From Artocarpus heterophyllus (lineage: Eukaryota > Streptophyta > Magnoliopsida > Rosales > Moraceae), in the NCBI GenBank assembly GCA_025403435.1, contig CM046349.1, positions 23,497,854 to 23,561,853 of the forward strand: 64,000 nt of DNA, read 5' to 3'. Made by a program: the position numbers and the translations under genes. Under the pieces are notes generated by a model. That model was given only the letters and a program-made list of their open reading frames with translations. It was not told where the DNA came from and searched no databases. Below, in pieces: positions 9,958 to 20,784 of the stretch. Every line of letters begins with the position of its first letter. Positions within the stretch are counted from its first letter, which is position 1.

Positions 9958-12900
9958 TTCCCCTCCTCTTGAGAAGGATTTGTCCTCAAATCGTCGCCTG
10001 CATCAAAAGGACTTAGATCAGAAACATTAAAGGAGGCACTTACACCATACTCACCTGGCAAGTCTAGCTTGTACGCATTATCGTTGATCCTTTCGAGAAT
10101 TTGAAAAGGACCATCCCCTCTAGGCAATAGCTTGGATTTCCTTTGTTCTGGAAACCGTTCCTTGCGTAAGTGCAATCACACCCAATCACCGGGCTCGAAG
10201 ATGAGCTTGTGAAGTCCTTTGTTGGCTTGTTCAGCATATTGTTTAGTCCTTCGCTCGATGTTGAGTCTTGCCTTCTCGTGTATCTGCTTAACAAGATCAG
10301 CTTTTCTTTTTCCATCTAAATTCACATGCTCAGACAAAGGTAATGGCATTAAATCCAAAGGAGTTAAAGGATTAAAACCATAAACAATTTCAAACGGTGA
10401 AAATTGAGTAGCAGAATGAACAGATCGATTATAAGCAAACTCAACATGTGGTAAACACTCCTCCCATGTTTTGATGTTCTTTTTAATGACAGCCCTCAAC
10501 AAAGTAGACAAGGTTCTATTCACAACTTCTGTTTGACCATCGGTTTGAGGGTGACAAGTAGTTGAAAACAATAGCTTAGTCCCTAACTTAGCCCACAAAG
10601 TCTTCCAAAAGTAGCTTAAGAACTTGGTGTCCCTATCAGAAACAATTGTCCTAGGCATACCATGAAGTCTTACAATTTCCCTAAAGAACAAATCAGCAAC
10701 ATTGGAAGCATCATCTGTCTTATGGCATGGAATAAAATGAGCCATCTTGGAAAACCTATCCACAACCACAAATATCGAGTCTCTTCCCCGTTTAGACCTA
10801 GGCAAACCTAACACAAAATCCATCGAAATATCAATCTAGGGTTCACTAGGTATTGGTAAAGGGGTGTATAAACCATGGGGCTGCACTCTTGATTTAGCCT
10901 GCCTACAAGTTACACATCTACCACAAAGCCTCTCAACATCTCGTTTCATATGTGGCCAATAGAAGTGTTCCTGCAACACAGCTAAAGTCTTCATTACTCC
11001 AAAATGTCCCATCAATCCTCCCCCATGGGATTCTCTCACTAGCAAATCTCTTAATGAACAATTAGGCACACATAATTTATTCTCCCGAAACAAGTATCCC
11101 TCATGCCTAAAGTACTTACCACTAGCAAATCTCTCACAAGCTTGATACTCAGTACTAAAGTCATGGTCATCAGCATATAACTCTTTAATGTGTTCAAAAC
11201 CCAGTAGTTTAGCATTAAGAGTTGAGATTAAGACATACCTGCGAGAAAGTGCATTGGCAACGACGTTTTCCTTACCTTGCTTGTAGCGAATGACATACGG
11301 AAACGTCTCTATGAATTTTACCCAACGAGCATGCCTCTTGTTCAGCTTGTGCTGGCCCTTCAAGTGTTTCAGGGACTCATGATCGGTGTGAATCACGAAC
11401 TCCTTAGGCCATAGGTAGTGTTGCCACGTCTCTAATGCCCGAACCAATGCGTACATCTCTTTATCATAAGTTGGGTAATTAAGAGTTGCCCCATTCAGCT
11501 TCGCACTGAAATATGCTATTGGTCTCCCTTCCTGCATTAAAACAGCACCAATTCCAACACCTGAAGCATCACATTCAATCTCAAAAGTTTTGGAAAAATT
11601 AGGCAAAGATAACAATGGAGCATTTGTCAATTTCTCCTTGAGTAGCTGAAATGCCTTTTCTTGCTCTTCTCCCCATCTAAACCCAACGTTCTTTTTGATC
11701 ACTTCTGTCAGTGGTGCGGCTATAGTACTGACATCTTTCACAAACCGCCGGTAGAAACTAGCAAGTCCATGAAAACTCCGTACGTTTCCCACACTAGTTG
11801 GACTCGGCCACTCCTGGATGGCTCGCACCTTTTCTTCATCAACCTGTATACCTTGAGCACTAACAACAAAACCAAGAAACACAAGCTTATCTGTGCAAAA
11901 GGTACATTTCTTGAGGTTAACATACAACTTTTCCTTCCGCAAAACATCTAAAACAAGTTTCAAATGTTCAATATGTTCATCCAAATTGCTGTTATAGATA
12001 AGGATATCATCAAAATAAACAACGACAAATTTTCCAATAAAAGCTCGCAAAACATGGTTCATTAATCGCATAAATGTGCTAGGCGCATTGGTTAAACCGA
12101 AAGGCATTACCAACCACTCATACAAGCCTTGTTTTGTTTTGAAAGCCGTCTTCCACTCGTCTCCCTCTTTCATGCGAATTTGATGATATCCACTCTTCAG
12201 ATCAATTTTAGAAAACACACAAGCACCATGCAATTCATCTAACATGTCATCCAAGCGAGGAATGGGATGTCGATACTTTACCCTGATCTTGTTGATGGCT
12301 CGACAATCAACGCACATCCTCCAAGTCCCTTCTTTCTTAGGCACAAGTAAAACTGGTACGGCGCACGGGCTCATGCTTTCTCTCACGTGTCCCTTCTCCA
12401 TCAACTCATTTACCTGCCATTGGAGTTCCTTTGTCTCCCCAGGATTACTCCTATAGGCTGGTCGGTTTGGGATTGTAGCTCCAGGTATGAAGTCGATTTG
12501 ATGTTCAATCTGGCGGATTGGAGGTAAACCTTGCGGTGTTTCCTCAGGAAAGATATCCTCATAATTCTACAAAAGAGAAACAACAGAACTATGCAAGGTG
12601 GAATCAAGATCATTAGTGTTTAATAACGCCTCCTTGTACATGAGTAAAATCATCGGCTGATTAGAAAACAAAGCTCTTCTCACATCACTCTTTCTTGCAT
12701 AAAAGTTTGTTTTTCTCTCTACTTTTCTCTCATTGGCTGATTGTGAATTCTTTTCAGCCCTCTCAATTTTCTCTCCCTTGCTCTCTTTGCTCTCCTTTTT
12801 CTCGGCCATCTCTTCTTTTTTTCTCTCACTGGCCGAACTCTCTCTCTGCACTCCCACTCTTGATTTTTCTTCGCTCTTCATTTTTTTTATCACTTTCTCT

Positions 12901-14565
12901 CTGTAAGCTCACTTGGTCTTCATAGACCTGTTTTGGTGTTAATGGAACAAGAGTGATCGTCTTTTGATTGTGAACGAATGAGTACTTGTTGGTGAAACCA
13001 TCATGCTTAACTCGCCGATCAAATTGCCATGGTCTGCCTAATAACAAGTGCCCAGCTTGCATCGGAACCACATCGCACAAAACTTCATCTTCATATCTTC
13101 CAATGCGAAAAGGAACTAACACCTGTTTATGCACCTTTACCTCACCAGTATCATTTAACCATTGCAATTTATATGGTCGAGGATGCTTAATTGTTGGCAG
13201 CCCTAACTTCTCTACCATGGTTGTGCTAGCAACATTTGTACAACTCCCACCATCAATAATCACACTACATACCTTGTTTTGAACGTGGCACCTAGTGTGG
13301 AAGATGTTTTCCCGTTGCACCTCTTCATCTTCTTCTTTGGCTTGCACACTTAAAGCTCTCATTGTGACCAACAATTCTCCTTGGACAGCGCACTCCTCAT
13401 CGTCGGCATCCTCTAATGAAGGCATAGAATCATTGTCTGAATCCTCCTCGGTTTCAATGTCTCCATTGTCCCGCATCACCATAACTCGTTTGTTCGGACA
13501 TTGGCTTGCTATATGACCCTTGCCTTGACACTTAAAACATTTAATATCACGAGTCCGAGTAGTGGAAGAATCGGATTTACCTTGATTCCCATGGCTGGCC
13601 ACCTCTTGTTTTTGCTCGATCTTTGGCTTGGGGTTGGATTGCTTCTCATCCTTCTTCCATTGGTTGATTTTCCAAGCCAATGTACTCGGGTTTTGGCTAG
13701 GACGTGTGCTACTGCCCCTCCTCATAATTTGATTCTCAATTTTAATAGCCATATGCACCATGTCCTCCAACTCCACATAATGTTGTAACTCAACGGCATT
13801 GTGAATTTCTCGGTTCAAACCCGCCAAAAACCTTGCCATTGTAGCCTCCCGATCCTCCTCTATATTAGCCTGAATCATTATAACCTCCATCTCCTTATAG
13901 TACTCCTCTACACTCCGGTTGCCCTGCTTAAGGTTTTGTAGTTTGTTGTACAACTCCCGGTAGTAGTAAGTTGGTACAAATCGCTTCCTCATCACGGTCT
14001 TCATCTCTTCCCATGACTCAATAGGTCGCTCTCTATTTCGTCTCCTGTTTATAACAAGTTGATCCCACCAAGTAATAGCATAATCAGAAAATTCAATTAC
14101 AATCAATTTTACCTTCTTCGCCTCGGAATAGTAGTGGCAGTCAAAGATGAACTCCATTTTCTTCTCCCATTCTAGGTACGCTTCTGGATTGGATTTGCCT
14201 TGAAATGATGGTATCTTCATTTTTATGCCTCTCAAACTATCATCTTCCCGGTTCCTAACTCCTCTATCCCGTCCAAATCTTTGGTGACTACCCGCTGAAT
14301 CTTCTCCTTCGTCAAACTCTTCCCCATCAATCCTATAGTAGTCATCAACCTCTCCTCTAACCGGAACCCTTTCTCGCCTACGCGCATGAGGAACATGTTG
14401 TGGCTGTTCCACACGTGCATTCTCTATCCGGTCTATCCTCTCATGAAGCTGTCCTATCTCTCCCTTCAACAATCGCCTCATCTCCCCCATCATCGCTTCC
14501 ATAAGAAGTTTTGGGTCTGCTGCACCTGAGGTACCCTCAATAGTGTTCTTGCTGTTGTTTGACAT
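9726..14565 (-). pseudogene. A2 gag-pol polyprotein pseudogene (CRM-like)
   Basis: One continuous gag-pol design starting at ATG 14565 ([11 protein letters not shown]). Gag has the [14 protein letters not shown] core region and a CCHC knuckle CFKCQGKGHIASQC at 13498-13539. The protease carries IIDGGS near 13243-13254. A Lys/Glu-rich linker (12890-12690) precedes RT, with YFDD at 12006-12017, then RNase H, the integrase HHCC region (about 11040-10890), the integrase core starting near 10815, and a C-terminal tail in the LTR. Lesions: +1 base in an A run near 12890, TAG replacing a Gln codon near 12567, TAG replacing Trp near 10836, TGA replacing Trp near 10175. All three stops are G:C to A:T changes. 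It is not functional as it stands. Confidence 0.92.
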
Positions 14566-15177
14566 TTTCCAAGGACCTTACCACACTCCCTTACGTGTTT
14601 CACTCGTGAAATGGTTCACTCAATTTCACTCGTGTTTACACTCAATACTTTCGGCTTTTGTCCACTCAAATGTTCTCGCCTCTATGCCTTTTTCCACTCT
14701 TTAATTCTCACTCAGTTCCTACAAAACTAGTCAAATCAATATCAAAAATTTCCTTGACAATTACAAATAGATTATCAAAGAGACAAGACTATAACAGAAA
14801 GAAAAGGTTTAGGCTTTCAGAATCACACCCAAAAGGAACAAAATTTGAACAAATTTTTTTGGTCTATGCAAGGAATTCAATTTCGGATTCCTTAAATGAT
14901 GAAGAACAAATATCTGAAATAAAAATTTAAGGAAGGTTTCCAGACTTTTTTTTTTTTCGGATTCCTTAAATTTTTTTTGTCGGATCCTCTTGTTTTTCTT
15001 CTTTTCCTTTTTTTTTCTTTTCGTTTCTTTTCTTTCATTCTTTTCTTTTCGGATCTTTTTTTTTTTTTTTAAACCGACTTTGATAATGGAAATCAAAACT
15101 CACGAACAGCTGAAACAAACATAAACTAAGAGAACGGATAAGCAAAACCTGATTAGAACCTCGCTCTGATTACCAAA
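14566..15177 (-). other. A2 5' leader and PBS
   Basis: Untranslated leader between PBS 15163-15175 and the gag ATG. It contains a long pyrimidine-rich (purine-rich on the element strand) block at 14945-15070 and a region of GAGTG/CACTC-type short repeats near 14580-14700. The 40-nt segment found before gag in families C, A5 and A6 is largely absent here. Confidence 0.8.
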
Positions 15178-15909
15178 TGATACGAACCACGCCAAGAACT
15201 GACGCGATCCTAACCAAGATTGGTTTCCAAGATCAAATTTCTAACCGGTTTTGAATGGAACCGCGACCCGATGCCCAACAAGAAGCACGAACCTTGGTAT
15301 GTGAGGACGCCACAATCAGCTATGGATGGACCGATTGATAAGTCTTGGTATGTGAGGACGCCACAATCAGCTATGGATGGACTGATTGATAAGTCTATGA
15401 ATGCCACAGAAATTTCCGATAAGTTCGAATAGTTCGTTTAGGAACTAAAGAGAATTAAACCTCAAAATTATGTGTTATTACTTGTCTTCCATTGAATGAA
15501 ATTCGTTACAATATATAGGGGTTCCTATGCGAATTTTCAGCCCCTAATTCCCATGGAATTTCGGGAAAATCATTTACCAAATGTCAAATCTAAACTAAAT
15601 AAGGAAAGTTCCCTTAATGGCTTAAAAGCCTTACAATAATAGAAATAACACACATGCAAAAAGGAAACTAGACATTAAAAGGTAAATAAGCTGATTCTTC
15701 TCGCCATGTGTCGCCTCAAAACGGGAAAGTAACTGAAATAGAAATTACTCAATCCCTTCTAGAGCTTGAATCACGCATTTGTTGGTCTGGTTTTCGCATG
15801 CAATTCCCTCAATGGGCCTCCATGCAATAGCTTGAGCCCAAGTTGCTTGAATCAGTCCAATAAGCGTTTCTTTAAACTTCTTCGCGCGAGCTCTCGTAAC
15901 CGGACCAAT
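15178..15909 (-). mobile_element. 5' LTR of A2, distally truncated
   Basis: 732 bp, starting TGATACGAACC on the plus strand. It stops inside the PIGP-coding part (ACCAAT) and joins the A1 3' LTR after a single base. It holds two copies of the 51-bp repeat. Together with 15953-16660 it makes a very large inverted repeat. Confidence 0.9.
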
Positions 15910-15910
15910 A

Positions 15911-16660
15911 AGCACGTGGGATGAGACATATTCAGATCCAATTCAAGTTCCCATTGGTCCGGTTACGAGAGCTCGTGTGAAGAAGTTCAAAGAAACGCTT
16001 ATTGGGTTGATTCAAGCAACTTGGGCTCAAGCTATTCCATGGAGGCCCATTGAGGGAATTGCATGTGACATCCAGACCAACAAATGCATGATTCAAGTTC
16101 TAGAAGGGACCGAGTAATTTCCATTTCAGTTACTTTCCCGTTTTGAGGCGACAAGTGGCGAGAAGAATTAGCTATTTATCTTTTAATGTCTAGTTTCCTT
16201 TTTTGTTTCTTTTTCTTTTAGAAACATGCATTTGTTTTATTTCTATTATTGTAAGGCTTTTAAGCCATTAAGGGAACTTACCTTATTTGCTTTAGATTAG
16301 ACGTTTTGGTAATTCATTTGCCTAAAATTCCATGGGCAATTAGGAGCTGAAAATTCACATAGGGGAACCACTATATATTGTAATGAATTTCATTCAATGG
16401 AGGATAGGTTTTAACACACAATTTGAGGTTTAATTCTCTTCAGTTCTTAAACGAACTATTCAAACTTATTAGAAAATTTCGTGAAGTTCATAGACTTATC
16501 AATCAGTCCGTCCATAGCTGAATGTGGTGTTCTCACATACCAAGGTTCGTGCTTCTTCTTAAGCATTGGGTCGCGGTTCCATTCAAAACCGATTAGGAAA
16601 ATTGATCTTGGAGACCAATTTTGGTTAGGGTCGCGTCAGTTCTTGGTGGGGTTCGTATCA
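15911..16660 (+). mobile_element. 3' LTR of A1, 5'-truncated
   Basis: 750 bp, lacking the first ~28 bp (starts AGCACGTGGGATGAG) and ending GGTTCGTATCA. It is followed by GTGAAAGTC, which restores the T coding frame interrupted at 8247. It has one copy of the 51-bp repeat, as in the A1 5' LTR at 8248-9026. Confidence 0.9.
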
Positions 16661-16803
16661 GTGAAAGTCATGTGGTAGCATCATGGAATTGGTGAAGCGA
16701 CTTGGGTATTAGAGTCAACTATGCGAAAGTTGTACTTGCATTTGTTTTGCATCTGAGTTAATTTCTAATTTCAAGGACAAAATTCCTCTTAAGGGTGGAG
16801 AGC
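16661..16803 (+). pseudogene. Family T pol C-terminus (chromodomain remnant) and PPT
   Basis: Continuation of the T pol gene from 8247. The frame reads VKVMW, a stop, then HHGIGEATWVLE and STMRKLYLHLF, the classic end of a chromovirus integrase chromodomain (the EATWE/LF motif). A stretch AAGGGTGGAGAGC at 16791-16803 is the likely polypurine tract immediately before the LTR. Confidence 0.85.
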
Positions 16804-18940
16804 TGTAACACCTAAATATTTAATTAAGTGTAATTTGCGCCGAGTGGTGAATTAGCGTGCCCCAATGTCAATGAAACTTAATTTAATTATTTTGTGGTAT
16901 TTCCAAATTAATCTCACTTGTGATTATTTCTGTTTGTTATCTTGAATTCAGAAACAAAACTATTTGTCAAATGCCCAACGTGTCCCATTTTGGAAAACCA
17001 TGTGCGCAACATGGTTTTACCTGTGAAAACCACTCAAACCCCCCTCTATTTATCTCCCTTCTTCTTCCTCACTCTCCTTCACTCTTTCTCAACTTGCTTT
17101 CTTGCTCTCTTCTCCACCGTCACTCTCTCTCTCCGTCTCTTTCAATTTTGTTCACAAAATTTGAGCTCAAGACTTGATCTTCAGCTAGATTGGAAGCTTA
17201 GGAGTGAGACGAGCCTCCACATACTGGATTTAAAGCTCAAATTCGAGGTTAGTTTACTTTATTTTCAAATTTCAAACTTTTGTCCCAATTTTTCAATTTT
17301 CCTTGTATGTTAAAAATCTGAGTTTCTTGAGCTTAGAAAACTTTAAGTCTAAGTTTATAGAACTTAAAATCATCATGACCCTAAGCTCGATTTGACAAAA
17401 CAAAGCTAAATCAAGTTTTCTCTCTTTTTCTCAATTTTGGAATAATTTGAAAATTTCTATGTAAAACTTGTTTAAAGGTGTTTAAATTTGTTACAATGTG
17501 TTTTTTTTATCATTTATGAACATTATGCATGTACTAGGAATTGAAAAACAAGTTTAGAATGAGATTTTGGGCCCAGGGAGGCTAAGACTCGAGGTCTCAG
17601 ATCTCCTAGATTTTGCCAGTTTGATAGGCTGATCTTGAGCATCGGCAGGTCAGATTCATAAGTCAGGCAAACTAAACTCATCTTGTTGATAGGCCAAACC
17701 TAGAGCAGTTCGGCAAGTCGGACTTGTATGGCTAGTAGGCCAAACTGTGAAGTTCGGTAGGCCAAACCAAGAGTTCGACAGGCTGACTAGGCTTTATAAA
17801 ATTTGTTGTTTTTCACTGGTTTTTATCGTTTAAAATATAGATTGAAACTTTAACCTTATGGCATGGTTTTATGGACTTTAGTGACACACTAAGACACCAT
17901 AAGATTGCGTATTATGGTAGGATACCCTAAGTTAGACATTGATGGACTTAGTTTACCTTTAAGGTTGTTTATGGTTCTGTGGAGCTAACATATAGTAGGT
18001 TGGGACTACAGTGTTGAGCTTTGGTATAGGATATCAAGGTAGGACTTCAAACCTCTTTCTTTGGTAGCCATGTTTTGCAAAGGTTTTAGCCATAAAGAGT
18101 TTTCTTTCAAAATGTTTTCACAAAATGATTGAAATGAAGTTTATCATTTATTTTCATTATCAGTTGAATAATGAATGATCATAATGAACTGAATAAATAA
18201 TGTAATGAGAATAAACGATAAGATAAGGCCTAATAATGATATGACACAGGATGTGTCGATTAGCATCGTACGGAATGATGTACTAGAGATGATGCCATAC
18301 TCAAAGATTGGGTCATGTAGAGTGCGACCTTGAGGACAGGTCCTGAAACCCAACTAGGCCACTACAGTGGTGAATATAATAGCTTTGCCTAAGACTGATT
18401 AATAAGGTTATCTCTGGAGTATTAATAGAATTAAATGGTAAGAATGAATTTAATGAGTTTTATTTACAATATTTTATAATTCCTATACTATGATGGATTT
18501 TATATTTAAATTAATTGTTTTCAAAGCTTAGTCTTGCTGAGCCTTTCACTCACTGTTTATTTGTTTTAAATTTCCTCCTAGGTGGAATATAGCATAGAGA
18601 CGACTAACAGGCTTAGGCCAACCCGTGAATCGTAGGGATTTCCTTTAACTAGGTTATTTATCTAATTGAACAAGTCATGTAATATTCTAATTTATTCTCT
18701 TTTATTTGGACTGTGGTTGTATATATATTATTGTCGATACTGTGTATGTGTATTAATGTGCGTCCGGTGAGGCCCAACTCATACTCATTTGTCTTATTAT
18801 ATTATTTTGTATTAACTGCTTTAATATTTTGATAAATATCTTAAAAATTTTTAAAGTTATCACGGTTATACAACCAACTTAATTCTTTAATTAGCAATTT
18901 TTAGTTAAAACTTGATTTAATTAATTTAATTAATCTGTCA
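16804..18940 (+). mobile_element. Family T 3' LTR (main part)
   Basis: Starts TGTAACACC directly after the PPT and continues after the A3/A4 insertion at 26602-26630, ending GTGCGTGACA. Total about 2.17 kb, long but normal for Tekay/Del-type elements. A pyrimidine-rich block at 17040-17150 resembles a 5' UTR downstream of a transcription start. Tandem TCGGCAGG/TAGGCCAAAC-like short motifs occur at 17610-17790. No coding capacity beyond chance frames. Confidence 0.85.
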
Positions 18941-19340
18941 TGATGAGGACATCGTTAGCATAAGCAAGAGCACGTGGGAGACTTATTCAGATCCAATTCA
19001 AGTTCCCATTGGTCCGGTTACGAGAGCACGTGCGAAGAAGTTTAAAGAAACGCTTATTGGGCTGATTCAAGCAACTTGGGCTCAAGCCATTGCATGGAGG
19101 CCCAATGAGGGAATTGCATGCGAAAATCAGACCAACAAATGCGTGATTCAAGCTCTAGAAGGGATTGAGTAATTTTCATTTCAGTTACCTTCCTGTTTTG
19201 AGGCAACACATGGCGAGAAGAATCAGCTTATCTACCTTTTAATGTCTAGTTTCCTTTTTGCGTTTGTGTTATTTCTATTATTGTAAGGCTTTTAAGCCAT
19301 TAAGGGAACTTTCTTTATTTAGTTTAGATTTGACATTTGG
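18941..19340 (+). mobile_element. A3 solo LTR, left half
   Basis: First 400 bp of a family A LTR (TGATGAGGACATCG start), broken at TTTGG by the A4 insertion and completed at 26197-26596. The left flank TGTCA (18936-18940) is repeated at 26597-26601, a perfect 5-bp TSD. With no internal region, this is a genuine solo LTR formed by LTR-LTR recombination before A4 arrived. Confidence 0.95.
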
Positions 19341-20139
19341 TGATGAGAACATTGTTAGCACAAGCAAGAGCACGTGGGAGACTTATTCAGATCCAATTCA
19401 AGTTCCAATTGGTCCGGTTACGAGAGCTCGTGCGAAGAAGTTTAAAGAAACGCTTATTGGGCTGATTCAAGCAACTTGGGCTCAAGCCATTGCATGGAGG
19501 CCCATTGAGGGAATTGCATGCGAAAATCAGACTAACAAATGCGTGATTCAAGCTCTAGAAGGGATTGAGTAATTTCCATTTCAGTTACCTTCCCGTTTTG
19601 AGGCGACACATGGCGAGAAGAATCAGCTTATTTACCTTTTAATGTCTAGTTTCCTTTTTGCGTTTCTGTTATTTCTATTATTGTAAGGCTTTTAAGCCAT
19701 TAAGGAAACTTTCCTTATTTAGTTTAGATTTGACTTTTGGTAAACGATTTTCCCGAAATTCCATGGGGAATTAGGGGCTGAAATTCGCATAGGAACCCCT
19801 ATATATTGTAACGAATTTCAATCAATGGGAGACAAGTAATAACACATAATTTTGAGGTTTAATTCTCTTTAGTTCCTAAACGAACTATTCGAACTTATCG
19901 GAAATTTCCGTGGCGTTCATAGACTTATCAATCAGTCCATCCATAGCTGATTGTGGCATCCTCACATACCAAGACTTATCAATCGGTCTCTCCATAGCTG
20001 ATTGTGGCGTCCTCACATACCAAGGTTCGTGCTTCTTGTTGGGCATCAGGTCGCAGTTCCATCCAAAACCGGTTAGAAAGTTGATCTTGGAAACCAACTT
20101 CGGTTAGGGTCGCGTCAGTTCTTGGCGTGGTTCGTATCA
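19341..20139 (+). mobile_element. 5' LTR of A4
   Basis: 799 bp, TGATGAG...GTATCA. The U3 part carries a copy of the pol-tail reading frame (to the stop ending at 19572), which in the 5' position lacks its upstream gene. Two copies of the 51-bp repeat lie at about 19919-20020. A CACGTG G-box-like hexamer is at 19371-19376, inside the pol-tail codons. Confidence 0.96.
19800..19807 (+). promoter_or_regulatory. Putative LTR TATA box
   Basis: TATATATT follows AGGAACCCC, mid-LTR, downstream of the pol-tail stop. The same motif is conserved in most family A LTRs (for example 25852-25859), in a fixed context before TGTAACGAATTTC. This is the best candidate for the element promoter, with transcription starting a few tens of bases downstream. 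Confidence 0.6.
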
Positions 20140-20141
20140 TT

Positions 20142-20154
20142 TGGTAATCAGAGC
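20142..20154 (+). other. A4 primer binding site
   Basis: TGGTAATCAGAGC, two bases after the LTR end. It matches the plant initiator tRNA-Met 3' end complement (TGGTATCAGAGC) except for one additional A after TGGT. Confidence 0.85.
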
Positions 20155-20784
20155 GAGGTTCTAATCAGGTTTTGCTTATCCGTTCTCTTAGTTTTTTGTT
20201 TGTTTCAATTGTTCGTGAGTTTTGATTTCCATTATCAAAGTCGGTTAAAAAAAAAAAAAAAGGATCCGAAAAGAAAAGAAAGAAAGAAAGAAAAGAAACG
20301 AAAAAAAAAAAAAAAAAGGAAAAGAAGAAAAACAAGTGGATCCGAAAAAAAAAAAAAAAAATTTTTGTTCAAAACTGAATTCCTGTTATTCATTGAAGAA
20401 AAACTGGAAACCTTTCTTAAATTTTTATTTCAGATTCTTGTTATTCATTGTTTAAGGAATCCAAAACTGAATTCCTTGCATAGACCAAAAATTTTTGTTC
20501 AAATTTTGTTCCTTTTGGGTGTGATTCTAAAAGCCTGAATTCTTTGTTCCTGTTATAGTCTTGTCTCTTTGGTAATCTATTTGTGAATTGTCAAGGAAAT
20601 TTTTTGATATTGATTTGACTAGTTTTATAGGAACTGAGTGAGAATTAACGAGTGGAAAAAGGCATAGAGGCGAGAGCATTAGAGTGGACAAAAGCCGAAA
20701 GTATTGAGTGTAAACACGAGTGAAATTGAGTGAACCATTTCACGAGTGAAACACGTAAGGGAGTGTGGTGAGGTCCTTTGGAAA
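20155..20784 (+). other. A4 5' leader
   Basis: Untranslated region between PBS and gag. It has a purine-rich block of A and AAAG/GAAA repeats at 20246-20360 and a partial internal duplication (ATTCCTTGCATAG-like and TTGTTATTCATTG pieces near 20380-20480). GAGTG motifs recur near 20640-20760. The first plausible ATG in a good context is the gag start at 20785. Confidence 0.75.

Larger units (their letters stand above)
9160..15909 (-). mobile_element. A2, near-complete family A LTR retrotransposon
   Basis: Minus-strand element nested in the leader of A1. Its 3' LTR is 9160-9957 (798 bp). Its 5' LTR is 15178-15909, lacking the distal ~67 bp that should end in CCTCATCA. The PBS (as GCTCTGATTACCA) is at 15163-15175 and the PPT (as TTCCCCTCCTCT) at 9958-9969. 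Gag-pol lies between. The right terminus was deleted together with the rest of A1, so no TSD can be scored. Confidence 0.93.

Noticed and set aside
12695..12925. Ser/Leu/Phe-rich frames opposite the Lys/Glu-rich linker (also 22394-22654, 55798-56037, 46448-46818)
   Set aside because: Antisense shadows of the charged linker between protease and RT.
19258..19572. Stand-alone gene ending in the [15 protein letters not shown] motif at the start of A4
   Set aside because: It is the LTR copy of the pol tail, reading in from A3 LTR sequence by chance; not a separate gene.
19885..20107. Recurrent 65- and 70-codon frames on both strands of the LTR tail (AFIDLSISPSIADCGVL and the opposite VSKINFLTGFGWNRD type)
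   Set aside because: They start at GTG or TTG, not ATG, and exist only because the 51-bp repeat is divisible by three and stop-free on both strands. Both strands cannot be meaningful, and copies in decayed LTRs show no sign of frame constraint.
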